A stretch of DNA of 64,000 nt from Buxus sempervirens (taxonomy: Eukaryota > Streptophyta > Magnoliopsida > Buxales > Buxaceae). The position numbers and the translations under genes are program-made. Below are positions 56,629 through 64,000 of the stretch, piece after piece (the first letter of the stretch is position 1; each line of letters starts with the position of its first letter). The notes below the pieces were generated by a model that was not told the DNA's origin, did no database searches, and was given only the letters and a program-made list of their open reading frames with translations. The stretch spans positions 12,002,221-12,066,220 of the forward strand of contig OX387192.1 of assembly GCA_947561395.2 (NCBI GenBank), in the 5' to 3' direction.

Positions 56629-57257
56629 AAAGTGATAATCCCAAGATCCAAAAGCAAGACATCTATCAATCCTAGTACATAACGGAGGAATCTGCAGGTT
56701 TGACCATGTGAACTGCCCCCCCCCCCCTGCAAAGGATAGTCAACTAACTCACTCTGCTGGATCCAATTTGAGAAGTCCCTCATGCTCCTAGTGACTCGGT
56801 TTCTACCGTTGTTCGACTCATGGGAAAATCTGTATACGTTAAAGTCACCCACCACCAGCCAAGGAGAGGAATTCCTCTCATTCAATTCCTGCCAGAATAA
56901 CTCTCTCCCCCTAGCCCGACAAGGGCCATAAACAGCAGAAAGAGACCACTTGAAACTATCCCTAACCGACTCGAACCCTATAGTAATTGAAAAAGATCCC
57001 AACTGACAATCAATCTTACTGAGGCTTAAAGAGTCCCACATAACTATAATCCCACCAGATCTACCTAAAGATGGCAAAAACGAGTACTCAACTCCTTGGA
57101 GTTGCCACAACCCTCTGGCCACTCTCTGATCCACCTCCTCTAACTTAGACTCAACGAGAACGACCACATCTGGCTTCCTACGGTTGCACATTTCCTTAAC
57201 CGCCCGTTTCTTGTCACTTCCCCCCAATCCCCTAATATTCCAACACAGCACCTTCAT
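56361..57257 (-). pseudogene. LINE H ORF2: AP-endonuclease N-terminus
   Basis: The frame starts MKVLCWNIRGLGGSDKKRAV (catalytic Asn in CWNIRG). It continues with DVVVLVESKLEEVDQRVARG (Glu), SAVYGPCRARGRE and WLVVGDFNVYRFSHESNN (GDFN). It shifts frame at a 12-nt C run (56716-56727), after which the normal sequence continues in the 56628-54004 frame. The start ATG overlaps the ORF1 stop as ATGA at 57254-57257. Confidence 0.9.
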
Positions 57258-58162
57258 GGATCACTATACATTCCTTGACCCCCAATCTTTCCTTTGAACT
57301 GATCAACTGCCATACCGATCTGCATTTGCTCCCCGCTCCGGGGAACGACCTCCTGAATCACCATCTCAGAGAAGGCCTCAACTCTGTTCCACATTAGATT
57401 GGAATCCACCCCCGAAGTTCCATCCATCCTACTAACCCCTTGATCCCCTCCATTTAAAATAGCCTGATCAGCCCCCAAACCCCCCTCCTCAGAGCTCAGA
57501 AGTTGTGGCTCTTCAGCACAAACATTCAGGTTGTTGTAGCACCTGGTAAGAGAAGCATCCGGAAGAGAAGATAATGCATATTCATTACATGGAGACAAAC
57601 CGACAGGGAACATACCTACGTTCGGCCCTTCTTGGTACTTGCAACCATCAACAGGGTAGAAAGGCCCAGACGAATGAGGAGAAAGAGAATCACGGAGAGG
57701 GACCGGAGATGAGGAAGCCTTTGGATCTCCTCTCAAGATTTCCACCTCTGCCCCAGGTTCACGCCAGCTAAGATTCCCCAAAGCCGATGGATCCGGATTG
57801 ATGCCTCGCAACTTCGACCTCCTGGAATAAACCATGTGGAAAGAATTCAGAGCATTGTCTTCCCTGCTAGGCCCCGTGCGCACCTCCTCCACACTACCAC
57901 CATCTGCGACCTTGCCTGATTCGCCGTTCCTTCTCGAAGAGCACCCAGGTGACGACCACGCTTGCTGCAGGGTAACATCACACAACCGAGCCCCTGTAGA
58001 CCCGTGAAGGAACTTAAACATGATCTCCTCCACCCACTGCTCGATCTGCGCCTTCCACCTTTCTTGCGCAACCTCATCCTCTTGCAAATTTATGCTCGAC
58101 CTCTGCACCGTCCTTGAACCAGGAGATAAAACGTCATCGACTTCCATCTCTGTAGCGCCCAC
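57254..58162 (-). CDS. LINE H ORF1 (302 residues)
   Basis: An open frame directly upstream of ORF2, with its stop overlapping the ORF2 start by four bases (ATGA). The protein is rich in Ser, Gly, Glu and Pro. It has no CCHC knuckle and no DUF4283 fold that I can see, so it looks like the C-terminal part of the usual LINE ORF1. ORF1 proteins bind the element RNA. The start codon at 58160-58162 is the first ATG of the frame, but the frame is open further upstream to the element edge, in keeping with 5' truncation. Confidence 0.7.
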   Translation of the reverse strand: MGATEMEVDDVLSPGSRTVQRSSINLQEDEVAQERWKAQIEQWVEEIMFKFLHGSTGARLCDVTLQQAWSSPGCSSRRNGESGKVADGGSVEEVRTGPSREDNALNSFHMVYSRRSKLRGINPDPSALGNLSWREPGAEVEILRGDPKASSSPVPLRDSLSPHSSGPFYPVDGCKYQEGPNVGMFPVGLSPCNEYALSSLPDASLTRCYNNLNVCAEEPQLLSSEEGGLGADQAILNGGDQGVSRMDGTSGVDSNLMWNRVEAFSEMVIQEVVPRSGEQMQIGMAVDQFKGKIGGQGMYSDP

Positions 58163-58216
58163 CTTCGACGCGCCTATGCCAGAGACTTTGGAAGCCCCTC
58201 CCTCACCGCAAACCCC

Positions 58217-58609
58217 TCAGACCCCACCATCTTCCGACGACGAGAACACCCTATTTGAACCCTGGTCAAGACACCCTCCGGCCACACCTCTTCCCTCTCG
58301 CAGAGAAGAGACACCGTCTTCGTCACCCGTAGAGTCCTCGGGCAAAGGAGACGGGCCAGCCCCTGGGTGCGGATTCACCTTTGATTGGCCACAATCTTTC
58401 AAAAGACATTTAAACTCTTGTTTCGATCCATATAAGTCAGAATAAAATTCTGCCAAACAATCCCCAATCTCCTCCCTATTCTTGACCATCCTACCTTCTA
58501 TCTCCAACCGATGAATGATATTCTTGCATTTTCTTCCATTTGCAACACTATGGAAGAAGGCCGTATTCCCATCCCCCTCCTTCAGCCATGACACCCTTGA
58601 TTCTTGCAT
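58217..58609 (-). pseudogene. LINE G ORF2 linker piece joined to LINE H 5' end
   Basis: The frame starts in LINE G (SRVSWLKEGDGNTAFFHSVA and KCKNIIHRLEIEGRMVKNRE), then runs across the LINE H boundary at 58371. The last 40 or so residues are therefore a chance fusion with the LINE H 5' end. The remainder of LINE G ORF2 is at 53233 and below. Confidence 0.8.
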
Positions 58610-58648
58610 TTTCTTCCATTTGCAACTCTATGAAAGGGAAGAAACCTT

Positions 58649-60066
58649 TAGCCACCCCGTTCACCAAAATGGAGAAGAAAACCTTATCCAAACAACCCCT
58701 CATCTAGCGTCTCCACTACTCCCTAAAGCCTTTTCACTCAAGAACCGCATCTAAAAATCCCCATTCCATACTATCATATGCTTTTTCAATATCCAATTTA
58801 CACGATTCCTGGAATCCCTGATCTCCTCTTACTCTCAACACACTCACTAGCAATTAAGGAACAGTCCAGAATCTAGCGACCCTCCACAAAAGCACTCTAA
58901 TTTGCCGATATGACATTAGGAAGTGCCCTTTTCAACCTGAAAAACAAAACATTTACAATGATCTTGTACACACTTGTCGTAAGACTAATAGGCCTAAAAT
59001 CTTTTATACCAACTGCCATTACTTTCTTAAGAATGAGAACCAAGAAAGTCGCAGTTGTAGGCTTATGAATGACCCCGTTCAATTAGAATTCCTTAAATAC
59101 CTTGAACAAATCCTCCTTAAGAACCTCCCGATTCCGCTTAAAATATTCAATTGTAAAACCATCAAGCCCCGGCACTTTATCCCCTTCCATCTCTCAAATC
59201 GCCATTCTAATTTCCTCCAAATCAAAGTCTCTTTCGATCCACTCATTCATCTCAGCATATATCTTTGACTGGCCACACTCCTTTAAATTACACCTATATG
59301 CTTGCTCTGATTTGTACAAATTTGTATGAAATTGACAAAGACACGACCCAATCTCCTCATTGTCCTCAACCATCCTTCCTTCCTCTTCCAACCGCATGAT
59401 CATATTTTTCGTTCTTCTCCCATTTGCAATCTTGTGGAAGTAAGTTGTATTCCCATCTCCTTCCTTCAATCACTTAGCCCTAGACTTTTGTCTCCAATGG
59501 ATCTCCTCATCCTTTAGAATTCTCTCCAAAGACTCCTTGATTTGTAATCGTCTTATCCTATCATGAGAATCCCAATCCCCACTTCCTTCCTTAATATCCA
59601 ACACTGCCAACTCCTCCAATGCCTTCTTTTTCATGATCTCCAATCTTCCAAAACATTCCTTGTTCCAAGGTTTGATCTTGTTCTTAATCTCTTTTAGATA
59701 TTTCATGAAGGAGAAATCTACCCACCCCGATACCGCTCTCCTACTTTCATCCCACCACTCCTTAACAAGATTAGGGAAAGATGGATGACCAAGCCACATG
59801 TTTTCAAACCTAAAAGGAATTGGGCCGTTGAACACAAATTCATTCGACAAAAACAAAGGAGCATGGTCCGAGACAGGTCTAGGGAGTAGCCTCTGGGAAA
59901 TAGATCTGAAATGACTGTCCCAAGAAACTGACACAAGGCACCTATCAAGCCTAGAACATAGAGGAGGGACTTGGAGATTAGAGCATGTAAACTGACCGTC
60001 GTACAAAGGATAATCAAGCAACTCGCATTGCTGGATCCAATTAGAAAAGTCCCTCATGCTAACCAT
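58649..60066 (-). pseudogene. LINE F ORF2: endonuclease end, linker and RT start
   Basis: The frame 60066-59470 has SNWIQQCELLDYPLYDGQFT, LDRCLVSVSWDSHFRSISQR and LPRPVSDHAPLFLSNEFV (SDH motif of the endonuclease). The frame 59469-59194 has the linker. The frame 59082-58897 has NATFLVLIP-like and IKDFRPISLTTSVYKI sequence of the RT. It then meets the LINE G boundary. Here the endonuclease block YDGQFTCSNLQ shows what LINE H has at its frameshift site. Confidence 0.85.
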
Positions 60067-60677
60067 GATTATATTAAGACTTTTGTCTGACCATGATTTC
60101 TACTTTAATAATTCTACAATTCATAATATTTTGTAGTAAAAGCTAGAGGATTTTTTCGTTTTTCTACACCTAGTCTCTTTATCTTTTTCATTTTTTTCAA
60201 ATAAGAAACATAAAATACCAGATGAATTTTATATTCTCAAGGAGCTTCAACAAGTAGATTACCTCTCCAAAATTTTCAAAGAACTTGAAATTGACCAAAG
60301 TATATTATGATAGCTTCAAGTTTTTCCTCATTGTTGCTGATTATTAAGATAAAATTAGAGATAGAGGTTACAAAATCCATTAGGTGGTCAACCTTTCAGC
60401 CTTCGTGAAAATTTATGAGCCCGATTGGTCAGCCATGCAAATTCTTATAACTTCTCATAGATTAATAACTTCCTTAAAATAAACTACACTTATGAAGATA
60501 TCCCCACAACTAAAGGAAACATCTCTAGTGCACGTGCATAATGTGCATAATAAAAACACGTCTGAAGTGCACAAATAATGCACATAACACCCCCTATTCC
60601 TTGGCAAGAACTTTGTCCTCAAGGATTAGATTAGGATGTTGACACTTTCAAGTTTTTAATAATTTTCGGATGCGACA
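60067..60677 (-). repeat. Degraded repeat, end of copy 1 and start of copy 2
   Basis: The stretch 60067-60170 resembles 61868-61970 (GATTTC...TTTAAT, then ATTTTGTAGTAAAAGCTAGAGG against the other copy). The stretch 60500-60677 resembles 47834-48005. The two copies thus lie in the same order in tandem, each split by a LINE. The stretch 60171-60500 has no gene that I can identify. This is possibly Ty3/gypsy-derived and is a fossil. Confidence 0.35.
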
Positions 60678-60696
60678 CTCTCAACTTTCAACTCTT

Positions 60697-61848
60697 TTTT
60701 TTTATCGGTAATGAAAAATTAAATTAAAGTGAAGCTGAAATCAGAATACATTGCTGCACACCAAAGGTGTACATAACAATCATCCCCTCCCCATCCTCTA
60801 CAAGCCATTGAAATCCTCACACATTAATACATCATGACATTTCAATCCCTTACAAGATTCCACAGCAGACGCCCAATATAGGATAAAACTAAGTGAGTAA
60901 TTGAAAAGAACATCCCGAGATCTTTCCTTATTCTCAAAGATCCTGTTATTCCATTCCTTCCAAACTGCCCACATCACTGCCCCCGGTGTTAACCTCCAAA
61001 AGACCTTGAAAGGAGAGTCTCCTTTTGAGATCTTCCAACATAAAAGAAGTTTAGAAACATATTTAGGCTGAACCCAAGCTACACCAAATCTAGCTAAGAA
61101 CTCATTCCAAATTCCACTTGTGACTGGGCAATGAATGAGAAGGTGATTGATTGACTCTGCATCAGCTTTGAAAAGACTGCATCTATTTGGAAGCTGCCAT
61201 CCTCTCTTCATCAAATTATCCAAAGTCAAGATTTTCTCCAGCACCGCTGTCCACAAAAAGAAACCTACCTTTGATGGGAGTAAGGGTTGCCATAACAGTT
61301 TATGGACCTTGAAATTGAGATTTCGCTTGGTAATATACCCATAGAGGCTCTTCACTGAGAAAACCCCATCACTACTCCTTCACCAGCTCATGAAGTCCTG
61401 ATGAGAAACAAAATCCTTACCATTGATGCACTCCAGAAACTGGGACAATCCTTCCAACTCCCAATCAAACATACCTCTTCTGAACTGCAAGTTCCATTGT
61501 ATGCCTCCCACTCCTTAGGAATACAGGTCTGCAACAAAGGCTTGTGGGGATGTGGATATGCTATAAAGCGTAGGATATTGATCCTTAAGAGCTCCACCAG
61601 AACACCAAGGATCCGCCCAAAAACCTAACCCTATCTCCCCTCCCCACCTGATACTTAACTCCTACCTCAACCAGGGGAGACAATCTGCATATGGGCCTCC
61701 ATAAGCTGCAACCAATTCTCCCATTCACCTGATCTGGGAGCCATCTTGTCTCATCATAGCCATACTTAAACGATAATTAATTTCCTCCAAAGACTATTTA
61801 CCTCCTGGCCAAATCTCCAGCACCTCCAGCACCACTTCACCAAAAGGG
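60697..61848 (-). mobile_element. LINE I: 5'-truncated LINE with a perfect target duplication
   Basis: The 19-bp target duplication CTCTCAACTTTCAACTCTT is identical at 60678-60696 and 61849-61867. The A tail is a T run at 60695-60703, then ATCGGTAATGAAAAATT. The frame 60798-61355 encodes the zinc-binding domain, with LLWQPLLPSKVGFFLWTAVL, NLMKRGWQLPNRCSLFK and WAVWKEWNNRIFENKERSRD. It lacks RNase H and is closest to LINE A and LINE B. The part 61390-61848 carries the preceding RT-linker region in broken frames. Confidence 0.95.
60798..61355 (-). pseudogene. LINE I ORF2: zinc-binding domain
   Basis: A 185-residue open frame with the zf-RVT layout. The first Cys pair is altered (CSLFKADAESINHLLIHC where relatives have CxxC), so metal binding may be lost. 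It is similar along its length to the 976-1521 frame of LINE A. Confidence 0.8.
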
Positions 61849-61970
61849 CTCTCAACTTTCAACTCTTATAACTAGATCAAAACATTTGTGGCAGTATGAT
61901 TTCCTCTTTAATGATCCTATGATAAAGCATCTTTTGTACAGTAGGCTTAAGGATCCTTTCGTTTTATATA

Positions 61971-63160
61971 GCTGGTAAAGATGTCAATATGTCATATCCT
62001 GCTCCTTGGATATGAGTTAGTAGGATTATTTTATTTATTTAATACTTTATTGGGAATTGTGCGACTCATTTATGGTATTAAAATATTGCAGATAAACAGT
62101 AGACCATGTCCCTGTAGTTTCAGAATTTTCAGAAGTACAGAAAACCTTGATTTGGTAAAGTTTGTTTATGAAAAGATATGATTCGTACAGCATAGTATAA
62201 GGGAATTGCATAAATGGTCCATAGTGAAGTCCTTAGTGGATTCTACTTGTCAAGTAATAAAAAGTGATTAGGCATTCTATGTATATATATGGGGCATGGA
62301 ATCATTGTGAACTAGTGCATGTGTTTGAGTGGTGCAATGCATGGAAATTATTTGTGTGAAGTACAAAATCAAAGTGATATAATGGAGGATAGGTGGTAGA
62401 CTAGGATTGGTGGTCTAACATGTTTTTATAAAGGTGAGATGCATGGAGACCAAGTCTTTATGCCACTTATGTTGCAGGCCCCTTTAATCGAACACATGGC
62501 TTGGGGTTGCTTGGTGTGTTGACACCTCATCTATGAGGTATCCAACAACCTTTGACAAGTGGCTTGCATGCTTAAGCTTATTTAAGAGATATTTGACAAG
62601 TGACTTTCATGCCATTAGACTTAAGTTTGTTTGGGAGATAATTAAGTTGTATTAATTAAACTAATCAATAGTTAAATTAAATGACTTGATTAGACTTAGT
62701 GTTAAATTAGTGACATATTAATCTTACTAATACATTTACTTATCACTTACTAATACCTAGTATATAAAGCCTTGTATTTGCAAAAGAGGGGGGTTTTAGA
62801 GATTTGGAAGAGTGGGTTTTGCTGGAGAAATTTGGGGGTTTCTTCCTCTTGGAGAAATCTGAAGCTATTTTGGAACTCCACATTCAAATTGAAAGGAGCT
62901 GAAATTAATAAAGTGGTTGCAGCAATTTAGAGGTTGAACTTGGTGGTTTGGAGTAGACTTTTGAAGTCAAGTTTGCAATTCAAAGGTAAGTAATACCCTA
63001 GGACCTAAGAAAATGATTTCAAATGATATTCAACTGAATTTAAATTCATGAACATGTCTTCAAGGATTAAATTTTGCTGCTGTATCAAGTTGTAATTTGA
63101 AACTAGAAGTTCTCAGATTTGTAGCTCTTCTATTGCACAGTTTTAGAGTTTTACCCATAA
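61971..63160 (+). other. Possible long LTR or leader, unassigned
   Basis: It contains a TATA-like TAGTATATAAAGCC near 62758, then a transcript-leader-like stretch and a donor-like CAAAG|GTAAGTAA at 62982-62990. No open reading frame is recognised. The layout is what I would expect of a plant gypsy LTR and leader, but I see neither TG...CA ends nor a second LTR, so I leave it unassigned. Confidence 0.3.
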
Positions 63161-63815
63161 CTTTCTCATACGAGGTCGAAATGAGACATTCTTAGATGAT
63201 TTAGAAAGCTGATTCAAAGCTTTAAAAACTTGTATTTCATCATAATTTCCTAAATCTGTCGTTTAGGGGTCCAAATTTTCTTGCCTTTATAGCTAACAGT
63301 TTTAACACATGATAACTCAAAGTTGCTATATTTGGAGCATCTCTCTCATACGGTAACGAAATTTAGTCATTCTTGTTTCTGTGGTTTCTTTTGGATGTCT
63401 ATTATGTGCATACCAAATTTCATAATTTTATCATGAGATTTAATAGCTCGTTTATATCCAAGAGTCATAACTGTACAGATATCCCTTTCAAGCATTTAAG
63501 TTACTGTATTTTGACTATATCTTCCTCATACAGTAATTAAATTCAATCATTCTTGTTTCTGAGTATTTCTTAATCGGTTTAGTACTTGTAAAATAAATTT
63601 CATAATGTTATCATTAGAATTGATTGGTCAAATATGTAGGTTAATCAAAGACTGAACAGTTTATTTTCCACGTAGTATAGCTGCTGTGTTTTTGTCATTT
63701 TTCTCTCAAATGTTAACCAAATTTAGTGATTCTTGTTTCTGAGTCATTATTAGGATGTTGTTTATGTGCATACCAAATTTCATGATATTCCAGCACCATA
63801 TGATAGGTCAAATGC
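63160..63815 (+). repeat. Tandem array of about 180-bp units (about 3.5 units)
   Basis: The core CTCATACGGTAACGAAATTT, then a few bases and ATTCTTGTTTCTG, recurs with changes at about 63167, 63349, 63529 and 63707. Each core is followed by CATACCAAATTTCATAAT-like sequence. The spacing is close to 180 bp each time. The units are strongly diverged, and no coding function is seen. Confidence 0.8.
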
Positions 63816-63835
63816 TTAAGCAAATCAGGTATATG

Positions 63836-64000
63836 CAGTGTTTACAGTTTTGGCCGAAATTTCGTTTTTTTCCAATTAGTGATGCGTTTCCTAGGTGGAA
63901 AATTGCTTATTTGTATTTTAAACGATTTTTTGCGGTGTGCCAGCGAAACGGGGGCAGCGTGCCGAGCAAAACGGGGGGAAACAGGGAAGGAAACAGAAAA
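63836..64000. mobile_element. MITE M4: hAT MITE, cut by the window edge
   Basis: It starts CAGTGTTTACAGTTTTGGCC with GGTATATG directly before it (63828-63835, the expected 8-bp target duplication). It continues like M2 (AAATTTCG, GATGCGTTTC, AAAATTGCTTA, then GCGGTGTGCCAGCGAAACGG). The right end is beyond 64000, so the duplication cannot be checked. Confidence 0.8.

Larger units (their letters stand above)
53238..58370 (-). mobile_element. LINE H: the best preserved LINE in the window, inside LINE G
   Basis: A 12-bp target duplication, GGATTCACCTTT, lies at 53226-53237 and 58371-58382. The 3' end is a T run (53235-53246), then GATGAATAATGAAGG. The element has an ORF1 frame (58162-57254), an endonuclease frame (57257-56361), a long RT frame (56628-54004) and the zinc-binding remainder (53991-53557). 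Only two breaks are apparent in ORF2, and there is no RNase H. ORF1 lacks the usual DUF4283 and zinc-knuckle parts, so the copy is probably 5'-truncated. It is likely younger than LINE G and LINE F, which it interrupts. Confidence 0.95.
50057..58631 (-). mobile_element. LINE G: LINE inserted in LINE F, carrying LINE H
   Basis: A 17-bp target duplication with two differences is seen at 50040-50056 and 58632-58648. The 3' end (T run at 50055-50066, then GATAAGTAATGATATTTG) matches LINE D. The 3' part (50057-53237) encodes RNase H, zinc-binding and RT. The 5' part (58371-58631) starts at SRVSWLKEGDGNTAFFHSVA, so the copy is 5'-truncated in the linker. At the 5' junction about 30 bp (TTCTTGCATTTTCTTCCATT) repeats sequence found at 58521. 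LINE G is closely related to LINE D. Confidence 0.9.
48058..60066 (-). mobile_element. LINE F: LINE split by LINE G (and H within it)
   Basis: The 3' part (48058-50039) carries the zinc-binding domain (SKLWKPKVPPKVKTFLWTAL near 48800) and RT with HLQFADDTLVFLEAS near 49880, with no RNase H. The 5' part (58649-60066) continues with RT start GIKDFRPISLTTSVYKI (59000), GDGNTTYFHKIANGRRTKN (59450) and the end of the endonuclease (59470-60066). It is 5'-truncated within the endonuclease. Several stops and frameshifts are present. The join of the two parts across LINE G is supported by the duplicated target GGAAGGGAAGAAGCCTT and GAAAGGGAAGAAACCTT. Confidence 0.85.

Noticed and set aside
58020-58445. 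141-residue plus-strand frame
   Set aside because: It is antisense to LINE H ORF1 and the LINE G/H junction; its Pro/Ser-rich content comes from the opposite strand.
63160-63815. Possible CRISPR-like array
   Set aside because: The units are about 180 bp and diverged, with no short identical repeat plus unique spacer pattern, and the genome is a plant.

Overview
The window is nuclear DNA of a flowering plant, most likely a eudicot with a repeat-rich genome. The signs are plant L1-type LINEs, a Ty1/copia element primed by initiator-Met tRNA, DUF659-type hAT and PIF/Harbinger DNA transposons, a fragment of an NB-ARC resistance gene, and short exons in AT-rich introns. I cannot name the species. 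I see no tRNA, rRNA, CRISPR or prokaryotic-type gene.

The host gene: three short minus-strand exons read as consecutive parts of NTH1, the plant endonuclease III homologue (DNA glycosylase/AP lyase). They lie at 44323-44386, 27684-27749 and 561-679. The splice sites are canonical and every junction is phase 1. The two introns between them are about 16.6 kb and 27.0 kb, and most of their content is transposon. The first exon(s) and the catalytic core are not seen and should lie outside the window.

Region by region: 781-6450 is a minus-strand LINE close to the 561-679 exon, with a smaller LINE inside it. About 8749-26097 is a hAT element. Nested in it are a LINE that carries another LINE, a second hAT present as an 8.3 kb inverted repeat (14378-22665), two solo LTRs of gypsy type, and a small hAT MITE. 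About 29184-44141 is a PIF/Harbinger element. Its transposase gene is split by a Ty1/copia element (34512-43055), which holds a LINE and two copies of the same MITE. The 5' part of the Harbinger interval also holds a broken NB-ARC fragment and a 326-bp tandem duplication. From 46458 to 61848 lies a LINE field, including a LINE in a LINE in a LINE (H in G in F, 48058-60066) and a separate LINE with a perfect 19-bp target duplication. The right end (about 62000-63835) looks like a long LTR or leader with a tandem array of about 180-bp units, and a fourth MITE copy begins at 63836.

The only host genes supported here are NTH1 and the broken NB-ARC fragment. Everything else is transposon or unassigned intron or intergenic sequence. 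The most interesting signals are the TE-filled NTH1 introns, the palindromic hAT that would lie in the NTH1 pre-mRNA, and a hAT MITE family with 8-bp target duplications and many internal copies of one GC-rich motif.
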